Assembly (NCBI GenBank): GCA_024693925.1 | Contig: JAILKH010000038.1 | Coordinates: 1-48,416, forward strand | Source: Lachnospiraceae bacterium | GTDB lineage: Bacteria; Bacillota; Clostridia; Lachnospirales; Lachnospiraceae | DNA: 48,416 bases | Direction of reading: 5' to 3' | Shown here: one piece after another, positions 23,844 to 33,405 of the stretch | Layout of the letters: the number at the start of each line of letters is the position of its first letter | Numbering within the stretch: the stretch's first letter is position 1 | The notes under the pieces: generated by a model | What the model was told of the DNA's origin: nothing | Databases searched by the model: none | Seen by the model: only the letters and a program-made list of their open reading frames with translations | Position numbers and translations under genes: made by a program

Positions 23844-24755
23844 ATGAATAATATAATGGAATTTAACGGATTTACGGATGAAGTTCTTAAGGCTATGAAA
23901 TTCAGATATCCGGAAAGCGATGTAAATGTCAGAAGAGTAACAAAAAATAACGGGGTAATATATACGGGGATCACGGTTTCGGATGATAAAGAGACAGTAT
24001 TTCCGACCCTGTATCTGGAACCCTTTTATGATGAATTTAACGGAGAACTTTCAGAGGCTGCTTTGGATAAGATATGCAGGATATATGACAGCCGCCGGCT
24101 GGGGAATGCAATATCCTTTGATTATCTTAAATCTTATGAGGATATAGCAGCCGATCTCAGATGCAGGCTGGTAAATTATAAGTCCAATGAGGATATGTTG
24201 AAAGAGGTCCCTCACAGGAGGTTTATGGATCTTGCAATAGTTCCTTATTATTTATTTAAGGATACCGGACTTAACCGACTTATTAAGGGAGATGCCACCT
24301 TTACCGTTAGAAGATCGCACCTTGATATGTGGAACATAGGTGAGGATGAATTGCTTGATACCGCTGTTAAAAACACCCTTGAGAAAGAGGAGATAAGTAT
24401 AGTGGGTATTTTTGAAATGCTTAAACAATTGAATCCCGCCCTTCCCTATATTGAGGAAGACTGTATGGAGGATTGTCCCATGTATGTAATGACAACCGCG
24501 GGAAATAACGGTGCCATAGCAATGTTAAATGAGGAAAGACTGAAGGGATTCTGCGAAACCATAGGAAGTGATGTTTATATAATACCCAGCAGTATAAATG
24601 AAGTGATCCTTGTTCCGGCCCGGGAAGAAATGCCCGCATATATGATAAATGAAATGATAAGGGAGGTTAATGCCACCGAACTTCAGGAGGTGGATATTCT
24701 GTCCGATCATGTGTATTATTTTGCGGGTAATGACGGATATAAGGAAGTAATGTAA
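23844..24755 (+). CDS. DUF5688-like protein of unknown function
   Basis: This 303-aa cytoplasmic-looking protein resembles DUF5688 proteins, which I know mainly from Lachnospiraceae and related gut Clostridia; the function is unknown. Recognisable parts are the start FNGFTDEVLKAMK with NNGVIYTGITV, the middle PHRRFMDLAIVPYYLF and the end EVILVPAREEM with DHVYYFAGN. I choose the ATG at 23844 because AAAGGAG lies at 23831-23837; the longer frame from 23697 would have to read through the efp terminator. It has no signal peptide. The spacing suggests it is separate from efp and ends before the tRNA promoter. Confidence 0.8.
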   Translation: MNNIMEFNGFTDEVLKAMKFRYPESDVNVRRVTKNNGVIYTGITVSDDKETVFPTLYLEPFYDEFNGELSEAALDKICRIYDSRRLGNAISFDYLKSYEDIAADLRCRLVNYKSNEDMLKEVPHRRFMDLAIVPYYLFKDTGLNRLIKGDATFTVRRSHLDMWNIGEDELLDTAVKNTLEKEEISIVGIFEMLKQLNPALPYIEEDCMEDCPMYVMTTAGNNGAIAMLNEERLKGFCETIGSDVYIIPSSINEVILVPAREEMPAYMINEMIREVNATELQEVDILSDHVYYFAGNDGYKEVM

Positions 24756-24806
24756 CGGTGATCTTAATTTAATTTAACTGTAAAATCTGCAGGTTGGTCT
24801 TTTTGG

Positions 24807-24835
24807 TTGATATTTTTTATCCCCTGTGTTATGAT
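24807..24835 (+). promoter_or_regulatory. tRNA-Arg promoter
   Basis: TTGATA (24807-24812), 17-base spacer, TATGAT (24830-24835), placing the transcript start about 18 bases ahead of the tRNA. Confidence 0.75.
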
Positions 24836-24860
24836 AATCAAGTATGAATTTCTGTACTTA

Positions 24861-24933
24861 GCACTCGTAGCTCAGGGGATAGAGCAACGGTTTCCGGTAC
24901 CGTGTGTCGGGGGTTCGAATCCTCTCGGGTGCA
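24861..24933 (+). tRNA. tRNA-Arg (anticodon CCG)
   Basis: A cloverleaf can be folded: acceptor GCACTCG with CGGGTGC, D arm GCTC...GAGC, anticodon stem ACGGT/ACCGT with loop TTCCGGT (anticodon CCG at positions 34-36), and T arm with TTCGAAT. The T stem contains two G-T pairs. The discriminator base is A and the CCA tail is not encoded. CCG reads CGG arginine codons, which are rare in this low-GC sequence. No integrase is adjacent. Confidence 0.93.
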
Positions 24934-24995
24934 TTTATATCCGATGCTTCAGGGGTTGGTTTAAAGTACTTAAGGGGAAAATAAGGAGTTACTAT

Positions 24996-26177
24996 ATGTC
25001 AGTTAATAAGATTAAAGAATTCGTCAGAGAATATTTGGTATATGTTATAATCGGCAGTGTTTTTTTGGTATTGGTAATTGCATTGATAATCTTTCTGGCC
25101 ACTCATAAAGACGGTGGAGATGAAAGCGGGGATACGGCAGCCTTTCCTACAAGTAAGGTTGAGGTTCCCAAGGACAAATATGAGGTGAATAAGTATCCCA
25201 ATGTTAAGAATCTGATGGAGAGTTATTATTCGGCAGTTATGAATGGTGATGCTGATACGGCGGCTTCTCTTTGTGATACTCTTCCTGATCAGGAAAGATA
25301 CAGAATAGAGGAAATGGCCAAGTATTATCAGTCCTTCTCGGATTTTAACGTATATACCAAGAAGGGTTATCAACCGGACTCATATGTTGTTATAGTAACT
25401 TTTGATATTACCTTTACGGGAGTATCGACGCCGGCTCCGTCGCTGGAATCAAGCTATGTATGTACCAATGAGTCAGGTTCCCTTTATATTAATAAGTCTG
25501 AATTGTCGGACGATGAACAGGCATATTTTTTGGAAATGTCAACACAGCCTGATGTAGAGGAATTAACCAGCAATATCAGCGCAAAATATAATGAAGCTGT
25601 GGAAAGTGATGCACAGTTGGAGGCTTTACTTCATAAGATAGAAACAGAGGTGAATGCTGCAGTTAAAGCAAAATTGACGCAACAGCAGCAGGCTCAGCAG
25701 CAGGAAGAAGCCGACAAGGAGGCTCAGGCACAGAAAGCGGAGCAGGAAGCTAATGCAGTAACGGTTAAGGCAACGGATGTTGTTAATATACGTTCTTCTG
25801 CCAGTACGGATTCGGACTCTTTGGGTAAAGCGCAGATAGGCGATACTTATAAGAGATATGAAGAAATGGAGAATGGCTGGAGTAAGATTGATTTCAACGG
25901 GACCGAAGCATATATTAAATCCGATTATCTGGAAGTGGTGGAAGAAGCAGGTACAAGTGATTCGGATTCCTCCGAAGGGATCGATGGGACATCAAGTGGC
26001 GGTACCATAACGGTTAAGGAGAATGTTAATGTAAGAGAAGGCGCTTCTGAAACCGCTAATAAGCTTGGAGTTGCATATCGCGGAGATAAATTTGAGCTTA
26101 TAGAGAAAAAAGACGGTTGGTGCAAGATCAAGTATAATGGAAAAGAAGCTTATGTAAAAGCTGATTTTGTCGAATAA
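24996..26177 (+). CDS. Membrane-anchored SH3-domain protein
   Basis: This 393-aa protein has one N-terminal membrane span (about residues 15-37) and otherwise lies outside the cell. After an NTF2-like/DUF-type region (residues 50-210) comes a Gln/Glu/Ala-rich helix (QQQQAQQQEEADKEAQAQ), then two bacterial SH3 domains: VNIRSSASTDSDSLG...AYIKSDYLEVV and VNVREGASETANKLG...AYVKADFVE. Such SH3 domains usually bind peptidoglycan, so a wall-associated role is likely. The ATG at 24996 follows AAGGAG; the longer frame upstream overlaps the tRNA. No enzymatic domain is visible. Confidence 0.85.
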   Translation: MSVNKIKEFVREYLVYVIIGSVFLVLVIALIIFLATHKDGGDESGDTAAFPTSKVEVPKDKYEVNKYPNVKNLMESYYSAVMNGDADTAASLCDTLPDQERYRIEEMAKYYQSFSDFNVYTKKGYQPDSYVVIVTFDITFTGVSTPAPSLESSYVCTNESGSLYINKSELSDDEQAYFLEMSTQPDVEELTSNISAKYNEAVESDAQLEALLHKIETEVNAAVKAKLTQQQQAQQQEEADKEAQAQKAEQEANAVTVKATDVVNIRSSASTDSDSLGKAQIGDTYKRYEEMENGWSKIDFNGTEAYIKSDYLEVVEEAGTSDSDSSEGIDGTSSGGTITVKENVNVREGASETANKLGVAYRGDKFELIEKKDGWCKIKYNGKEAYVKADFVE

Positions 26178-26182
26178 AGTAC

Positions 26183-26211
26183 TTGCATAATTGTTGAAAC
26201 GGTAATATAAT
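26183..26211 (+). promoter_or_regulatory. gdhA promoter
   Basis: TTGCAT (26183-26188), 17-base spacer, TATAAT (26206-26211). The transcript should start near 26218, right before a structured leader. Confidence 0.8.
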
Positions 26212-26218
26212 AATCTGC

Positions 26219-26275
26219 GGACAAAGGCGTCAGAGAAGCATGTGGAAATGCTTCTTTGGCGTTTTATTTTTTGAA
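26219..26275 (+). promoter_or_regulatory. gdhA leader: hexaloop hairpin, strong stem and T tract
   Basis: A small stem GAC/GTC (26220-26222 with 26229-26231) encloses the hexaloop AAAGGC, with A at position 1 and G at position 4. It touches a second stem, CAGAGAAGCAT (26231-26241) with ATGCTTCTTTG (26248-26258), whose loop GTGGAA is also six bases. GCGTTTTATTTTTT follows. ANTAR-domain antiterminators bind paired hexaloop hairpins with A1 and G4, so this may be such a site combined with a terminator. The first stem is short and the second loop begins with G, so the match is incomplete. Confidence 0.45.
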
Positions 26276-26309
26276 CCAATAATTATTTAATATATTAAAG
26301 GAGGACTAA

Positions 26310-27659
<1,350 letters not shown>

Positions 27660-27686
27660 TCATTATCTGTTGGATTATTGTAATTT

Positions 27687-27730
27687 AAGGCTGCACATAA
27701 GAAAATCTTTTTTCTGTGTGCGGCCTTTTG
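27687..27730 (+). terminator. gdhA terminator
   Basis: AAGGCTGCACA (27687-27697) pairs with TGTGCGGCCTT (27717-27727), one G-T wobble, followed by TTTT. The loop contains an A-rich/T-rich inner stem. Confidence 0.85.
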
Positions 27731-27763
27731 TAATAAAAATGTAAAAATCATAAATAAAAGTTA

Positions 27764-27793
27764 TTGACAATGCAGTCGATCATAGGTTAGTAT
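27764..27793 (+). promoter_or_regulatory. Promoter of the kinase/Ig-like gene pair
   Basis: TTGACA (27764-27769), 18-base spacer, TAGTAT (27788-27793). The rest of the 27660-27962 gap is AT-rich leader without a recognised structure. Confidence 0.6.
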
Positions 27794-27962
27794 TTAATCA
27801 CGTTAAAATCAACATATCAGACGGAATCCGTCAAATTTTCAATTATTTAAATTTTTATTTTCGGTTTGGCACATTAAGTATGTGGTAGTTTAAAAATATT
27901 GGATTGGCATAGTATTGAATAAATATATAGATTATCTATGTCATACAGACCGGGGTGATTTT

Positions 27963-29531
27963 ATGTTATCTAATGGCATGATATTGCGCGATAGATATCG
28001 TATCGTAAAGAGAATAGGCAGGGGAGGATCTTCATCTGTTTATTTGGCTGAGGACTTGTCTATAGGAAAAAAATGGGCTGTAAAATTTATAGAATCGGGT
28101 TATGACGATACGGGATGGCTTGCGCAGAACGAAATTACTATGATGATAAGGCTTGATTATGAGATGTTTCCGAGGATAGTCGATGCCTGGCAGGAAGCGG
28201 AAGGATACATAATTGTAAGTGATTATATCGAGGGCGTTACTCTTGAAAAAGTATTAAAGGAAAAGCAGATCGGTAAAAAAACAATTCTTAAATGGTGTAT
28301 GGATATTGCAGGTGCGATCAAATATCTGCATGAATGTAAACCATCAATTCTTTATCTGGACCTTAAGCTGGAAAATATCATGGTCAGGAAAGACGGAACT
28401 CTCAAATTAATTGATTTTGGCATAGCCGGAAGAATAGCCCAAAGAGGTTCTTTGTACGGTACGCCGGGATACGCGGCGCCTGAACAGTATTATAACAGAG
28501 GTGATATGCTGGATGAAAGAACGGATGTGTTCGCTTTCGGAATGCTGATGTATGCAATGTTTAAAAACCAAAGGCCGGTTGGTGAACTTAAGGAACAGAC
28601 AAATATTATAAGAAATGACAGAAAGATATCTAATAAGATACGGGCTTTTATTTTGAAATGTATACGCGAAGATAAGGATGAGCGCTATTTGGATATGAAG
28701 GAAGTTATTAAGGTGCTGGATTCGCTGAGAGGTAAGGAAATATATAAAATAAAGCTTGTGGCTGCTGCGTTAACAGCGGTTATCTGTATTGTGTTTTCCG
28801 GTTTTACCACTGTGAGATATGTACTTATGGAGCCGGTTAAGGATGTGGCTACGGATATGGCAAAAGAGCTGGAAGGTCACATCGTGGACGGGGAATATAC
28901 CGATGAGGGTATCAGGATAATTTGCGGTTATATTGAGGCAGGTTCTCTTGATGAGAGTGCCTGTGAACGTTTTTCATATGAGGTAGGCAGAAATTATTTT
29001 CTGTTTAAACGTAATTACAGAGAAGCCCTCAGATATTTTAGAAATGTTGATGAAGAGAAGCACCCGGACTCGGTATATTACAAGCAATTATGTGAGTTAC
29101 AGCTTTCCTTTGAAGAGGATAATGAAGAGTATGCAAATACTATCAGGGAATTTGCTTCTTATAATAGGTGTTTGGGTTATGAAGATGCACGTTTTGACAA
29201 TACTTTAATGCTGGCTAATTTATATGAAGGAATGCAGTATTCCTCTGAGGAGGCTGTCGAAGAGGAGAAAAAATGCCTGGAAGAGGGTCTTAAAGATCTT
29301 AAATACGCTGTTATGTCCGGATTGTATGAAGATGCAGGTTCAAAGTATGAGGCTGAATATTGCAGACGGTTGTGTATGCTCTGCGAAATGGCGGGTGATA
29401 ATGACAATGCGGTAAGGTACGGAGAACAGGCACTTAAGCTCATTTCCTCCGGAAATGAGGTTGTGAGACAGGACATCCGTAAACGGATGCAGATACTTAA
29501 ATGCGGCGCCAAAGGTATTGGGCAGCTGTAA
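27963..29531 (+). CDS. Membrane Ser/Thr protein kinase with extracellular helical repeat domain
   Basis: This 522-aa protein begins with a PknB/Hanks-type kinase domain (residues 9-255): glycine loop GRGGSSSV (19-26), ATP lysine Lys41, catalytic loop with Asp133-Leu-Lys-Leu-Glu-Asn138, metal-binding Asp151-Phe-Gly, then GTPGYAAPEQ and DVFAFGMLMYAM. The usual HRD is YLD, so the catalytic Asp is kept but the Arg partner is lost, as in RD-negative kinases. One membrane span follows (about residues 266-290). The remaining 230 residues are probably extracellular and show TPR-like helix pairs (REALRYFRNVDEE, NDNAVRYGEQALKLI). There are no PASTA domains. Start at 27963 behind GGGGTGAT. The next gene, 30 bases away, encodes a large surface protein. 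Confidence 0.9.
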   Translation: MLSNGMILRDRYRIVKRIGRGGSSSVYLAEDLSIGKKWAVKFIESGYDDTGWLAQNEITMMIRLDYEMFPRIVDAWQEAEGYIIVSDYIEGVTLEKVLKEKQIGKKTILKWCMDIAGAIKYLHECKPSILYLDLKLENIMVRKDGTLKLIDFGIAGRIAQRGSLYGTPGYAAPEQYYNRGDMLDERTDVFAFGMLMYAMFKNQRPVGELKEQTNIIRNDRKISNKIRAFILKCIREDKDERYLDMKEVIKVLDSLRGKEIYKIKLVAAALTAVICIVFSGFTTVRYVLMEPVKDVATDMAKELEGHIVDGEYTDEGIRIICGYIEAGSLDESACERFSYEVGRNYFLFKRNYREALRYFRNVDEEKHPDSVYYKQLCELQLSFEEDNEEYANTIREFASYNRCLGYEDARFDNTLMLANLYEGMQYSSEEAVEEEKKCLEEGLKDLKYAVMSGLYEDAGSKYEAEYCRRLCMLCEMAGDNDNAVRYGEQALKLISSGNEVVRQDIRKRMQILKCGAKGIGQL

Positions 29532-29561
29532 TGTGATTAATAAGATAAAAAGGAGTTATAT

Positions 29562-32249
29562 ATGAGGAAAATGATACAAAGGGTGAGTATTGTATTATCG
29601 GGGGTTATATTAATGTCATTTATTATCGGAGTTTTACCGGTAAAGGGTGCGGAAAATGAGAAGACTTTTTTTAACAGTGATAAGAGTCTTGAAATGAAAA
29701 TAATAAGGGATGACGGTATTGAGATCACGCCCAAAGAAAAAGAGATCATATATACAAACAGAGGCCTTGAGTATCGGATGAATATGACCTGTATTCCGGA
29801 GCTTTTTGAATATAAGAAGGGAGCGGAAGGTAACAGTGATGTAGAAGATTTTATAAGTATAAAGGTATTGGGGGAATATGCCATAAGCTATGATAAAGGT
29901 GAGAATTTCAATGATTGGACAGGTGTTGCCGACGGACGGCTGCAGGTTAATTCGTCGTGGCTTAAGGATGGGGATTATTGCATTAAATTTCGCAGAACAC
30001 AGGAATATGTTTTAAATGAGGAAAAGATCGAGAGCCGTCGTTTAGCTCTTCTGGTTTCTTCAAATTGTGTAAATGATAATGTTAAAGAGAAGACAGAAGA
30101 GAAGCCTGAAGGGACAGTGGAAAATACAGAAGAGAAGCAGGAAGAGACGGGGGAAAAGACAGAAGAAAAAACAGAAGTGAAGGATGAAAAGAAAGAGGAG
30201 AGGGAAGCAGAGAAGAAAGCGGAGAAAGAAGCGGAGGAAGAAGCGGAGGAAGAAAAAAAACGTTTATCGGCAGAGCTTGAGAATAATATAAATGAGGCCG
30301 TAAAGATCATCGAAGGGGAAGGGGTTCATGTTACGGAATCAAAATTATATTATATTAAGCTTGACACTAACCCTCCCGGGCTTATTTTGAACTGCGATCA
30401 TAATGAGGGGGAGTGGGTGAATGACTGTGTTAACTGTCAGGTTATGATAAATGATACCGGATCAAAACCTTCAAGGCTTATTATATCCTATGACGGGGAA
30501 AATATTATTGACGAAAGCTATGAAAATGATAGCAGTTTCAGCGGTTTACAAAAGGAATTTACCATAAGGGCAGAAAGTAAATCCTCAGATGGGGATGAAT
30601 TGAAAGTCAAGGTATATGACGGAGCCGGAAATGTAACCGGGATAGTCAGAAAAATATGCATAGATAAAACATTACCTTCGGTGGAAATTAGTAATCTTGA
30701 AGAAGGAAAAACATATCGTGAACCGGTAAGCATAAAAATAGATGGAAAAGATGCAGCCCCGGAATCGGTATGTGTGGGTTATACCATAAAAAGAATTCTT
30801 CAGGGAGTGGAGGAGACCATTGATTGTTCGGCTAAAACCTTGTCGGAACTGTTAAAAGAGCCGTTGTATACAGTTCCTTCGGATGGTGATTATATTGTTG
30901 AATGCTCTGCTACGGATCGGGCAGGAAATAAGGCATCGGTAATTAAGCGTTCCTTTAGAGTAGATACTACGGTACCGGGACTGATTTTTGAAGGTATCGG
31001 TGAGGGTATGGTCCTGAGTAAAGGGGGAGCCCTTAAAGTAACGGCTTTTGATAATTTTGCGGACGGATATAAGGTAAGCCTAAAGGGATGTGTCAGTTCG
31101 GGAGGACAGAATACAAATCTTAAGCTTTCGGAATATAAGACCGACGGACTTATAAGCTCCAATACCTATTATTTTAAAACCGATGGCGATTACAGTGTGG
31201 ATGCGTCGGTAGTGGATGCAGCCGGGAATTCTTATGAGGACAGTATTTCCTTTTCTGTTGATACTACTGCTCCTTTGATCACGGTCCTTAAAAGTGTGAA
31301 TGCAAAGAATGATATTATAACCAATGAGCCGCCTATGCTCAGTTTTAAAATAACTGAGAAAAATTATGAGACTGCCGATGTGAGTTGTGTTTTGAAGAGG
31401 GGAGAGGCTTCAAATTATACGGAATTGTGTAAAACTCCCGAATGGGTAATGGGTCAGGAAAATGAGGAATTCCACATTTCCATAGAGGAAGAAGGAAGTT
31501 ATGAATTATGTGTAAATGCAAGAGATGCAGCCGGGAATACTGCGGGAAAAACCATCAGATTTGTTCTTGATATGACCGGACCTCAGATAGATTATGTTGA
31601 TAATCTGGATAGGAAATATGTAAAGAGTTTTAAATTGCCGGATAATTTTAATGAATATATTAAAGATCAGGGTGAAGTAAGCTATGAGACTTATTTAAAC
31701 AGCATGAATTATGATGAAAATGAGGAAATAGAAGAAGACGGTAAATATGTTCTAAAAGTTTCGGCTATAGATGATGCCGGAAATCAGGCGGAAAAAACCG
31801 TAGAATTTATTGTTGATTCAACCGTTCCCAGAGTTGTAATTGACGGAATGGGAGATGACGGAAGCGTGAATAAGGACGAGACTATAATATTGAGTCTTTA
31901 TGATGAAGGCGATTATTTTAAGTCCGTAAAATTAAATGATGTGGAATATGTAACCGAAACCGGACAGACCAGTGTAGAACTGTCTATTCCTGATTACGGG
32001 TCTTATGAAATATATGTGGAAGCAGCCGATAAGGCAGAAAATGTTCTTACACAGACTATTGAAGCCAAATGTGCGAATGCCTCTCCGGTAGATGCGGGTA
32101 CATCTACCATAAGGACCCTTAAAAAATCCGAAAATAACGGTTCCGATAAAGGATTAAGGATTTTTCTTATTATTATGACGGTTGTGATCTTTGCCGGGGC
32201 TATTGTGGTCTTTTTTCTGTATAATTACAGGAATGAAGATAAAGAGTGA
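29562..32249 (+). CDS. Large surface protein with Ig-like repeats and C-terminal membrane anchor
   Basis: This 895-aa protein has a signal peptide (about residues 1-29, MRKMIQRVSIVLSGVILMSF start), a beta-rich first domain, a Glu/Lys-rich helical linker (about 175-235) and then at least four bacterial Ig-like repeats recognised by recurring blocks such as VDTTVPGLIF, VDTTAPLITV, DMTGPQIDY and VDSTVPRVVI preceded by DxAGN. It ends with a single membrane span (about 866-888) and a short charged tail, so it is a type I membrane protein rather than a sortase substrate. A strong AAAAGGAG ribosome site precedes the ATG. It follows the kinase gene, with which it is probably cotranscribed; a ligand or substrate relation is inference. 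Confidence 0.85.
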   Translation: MRKMIQRVSIVLSGVILMSFIIGVLPVKGAENEKTFFNSDKSLEMKIIRDDGIEITPKEKEIIYTNRGLEYRMNMTCIPELFEYKKGAEGNSDVEDFISIKVLGEYAISYDKGENFNDWTGVADGRLQVNSSWLKDGDYCIKFRRTQEYVLNEEKIESRRLALLVSSNCVNDNVKEKTEEKPEGTVENTEEKQEETGEKTEEKTEVKDEKKEEREAEKKAEKEAEEEAEEEKKRLSAELENNINEAVKIIEGEGVHVTESKLYYIKLDTNPPGLILNCDHNEGEWVNDCVNCQVMINDTGSKPSRLIISYDGENIIDESYENDSSFSGLQKEFTIRAESKSSDGDELKVKVYDGAGNVTGIVRKICIDKTLPSVEISNLEEGKTYREPVSIKIDGKDAAPESVCVGYTIKRILQGVEETIDCSAKTLSELLKEPLYTVPSDGDYIVECSATDRAGNKASVIKRSFRVDTTVPGLIFEGIGEGMVLSKGGALKVTAFDNFADGYKVSLKGCVSSGGQNTNLKLSEYKTDGLISSNTYYFKTDGDYSVDASVVDAAGNSYEDSISFSVDTTAPLITVLKSVNAKNDIITNEPPMLSFKITEKNYETADVSCVLKRGEASNYTELCKTPEWVMGQENEEFHISIEEEGSYELCVNARDAAGNTAGKTIRFVLDMTGPQIDYVDNLDRKYVKSFKLPDNFNEYIKDQGEVSYETYLNSMNYDENEEIEEDGKYVLKVSAIDDAGNQAEKTVEFIVDSTVPRVVIDGMGDDGSVNKDETIILSLYDEGDYFKSVKLNDVEYVTETGQTSVELSIPDYGSYEIYVEAADKAENVLTQTIEAKCANASPVDAGTSTIRTLKKSENNGSDKGLRIFLIIMTVVIFAGAIVVFFLYNYRNEDKE

Positions 32250-32274
32250 TATGTATCAATAAAAGCACAAGGTA

Positions 32275-32302
32275 TTGTATTAAACAAAAAAAATGGTACT
32301 AT
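32275..32302 (+). promoter_or_regulatory. ispG-polC promoter
   Basis: TTGTAT (32275-32280), 16-base spacer, TACTAT (32297-32302). Its position rules out a start codon at 32305. Confidence 0.6.
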
Positions 32303-32346
32303 AGATGGTGAACGTTTTTGACAGTTTATTGATGAAAAGGAGTGCC

Positions 32347-33405
32347 ATGAATTACAGAGATAATACAAAGGTTATAAATATCGGCGGTGTTAAGATAGGC
32401 GGAGGGAATCCTGTAAGGATCCAATCTATGACAAATACAAAGACTGAAGATGTTAAGGCAACGGTGGAGCAGATATTGCGGCTTGAAGAAGCCGGATGTG
32501 AACTGATAAGATCTACCGTGCCTACCTCTGAGGCCGCAAAAGCTTTTTCGGAAATTAAAAAGCAGATACATATTCCGCTTATAGCGGATATACATTTTGA
32601 TTATAAACTTGCTATTGAGGCCATGGAGAATGGTGCCGATAAGATAAGGATCAATCCGGGAAATATAGGCAGAAGGGAAAATGTAGAAGCCGTTGTTAAA
32701 GTGGCAAAGGAAAGGAATATCCCTATAAGAGTAGGAGTTAATTCGGGGTCGCTTGAAAAACCCCTGCTTGAAAAATACGGAGGAGTAACGGCCGAGGGTA
32801 TAGTGGAGAGTGCGCTGGAAAAGGTTGGGATCATTGAAGATTGCGGTTACGATAATATAGTTGTAAGCATTAAGTCTTCCGATGTAATGATGTGTGTGCG
32901 CGCCCATGAATTGATCGCACCCAAATGCAGTTATCCACTGCACGTAGGTATTACGGAATCGGGTACTGTCCGTTCGGGAAATATTAAATCCGCAGTTGGG
33001 CTTGGGATCATATTGAATATGGGGATAGGTGATACTATAAGAGTTTCGCTTACCGGAGATCCTGTTGAGGAGATCATTTCCGCAAAAAGAATACTAAAGA
33101 CACTTAATTTAAGGAAAGGCGGAATAGAAATAGTATCCTGTCCGACTTGCGGAAGAACAAATATAGATCTGATCTCTCTGGCGGAAGAAACCGAGAAACT
33201 TGTTGCGGGTTATGATCTTGATATAAAGGTTGCCTGTATGGGCTGTGTTGTAAACGGACCGGGGGAAGCCAAAGAGGCAGATATAGGAATAGCAGGAGGA
33301 AAGGGAGAAGGGATACTTATAAGAAAAGGTGAGATAGTTAAGAAAGTCAGGGAGGATGAACTGCTTTCAACACTTAAATATGAGTTGGATAATTGGGGGA
33401 AATAA
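32347..33405 (+). CDS. ispG: 4-hydroxy-3-methylbut-2-enyl diphosphate synthase IspG (GcpE)
   Basis: This 352-aa iron-sulfur enzyme of the MEP isoprenoid pathway converts MEcPP to HMBPP. The TIM-barrel half carries [26 protein letters not shown] and INPGNIG; the C-terminal half holds the [4Fe-4S] cysteines in SCPTCGRT and [19 protein letters not shown]. The ATG at 32347 is chosen because AAAAGGAG lies at 32335-32342 and the frame start at 32305 sits on the promoter. The usual clostridial neighbours dxr and rseP are not upstream. Its stop overlaps the start of polC (TAATG), so the two are coupled. Confidence 0.95.
   Translation: MNYRDNTKVINIGGVKIGGGNPVRIQSMTNTKTEDVKATVEQILRLEEAGCELIRSTVPTSEAAKAFSEIKKQIHIPLIADIHFDYKLAIEAMENGADKIRINPGNIGRRENVEAVVKVAKERNIPIRVGVNSGSLEKPLLEKYGGVTAEGIVESALEKVGIIEDCGYDNIVVSIKSSDVMMCVRAHELIAPKCSYPLHVGITESGTVRSGNIKSAVGLGIILNMGIGDTIRVSLTGDPVEEIISAKRILKTLNLRKGGIEIVSCPTCGRTNIDLISLAEETEKLVAGYDLDIKVACMGCVVNGPGEAKEADIGIAGGKGEGILIRKGEIVKKVREDELLSTLKYELDNWGK

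Noticed and set aside
24807-24995. N-terminal extension of the SH3-domain protein
   Set aside because: It would be translated through the tRNA promoter and tRNA-Arg; a strong ribosome site supports the ATG at 24996.
25680-25750. CAG/CAGCAG-rich stretch as a DNA repeat element
   Set aside because: It encodes a Gln/Ala/Glu helix in the SH3-domain protein and is explained by amino-acid composition.
27915-27962. TTG start for the membrane kinase
   Set aside because: The ATG at 27963 has GGGGTGAT at the right distance and fits the kinase domain start.
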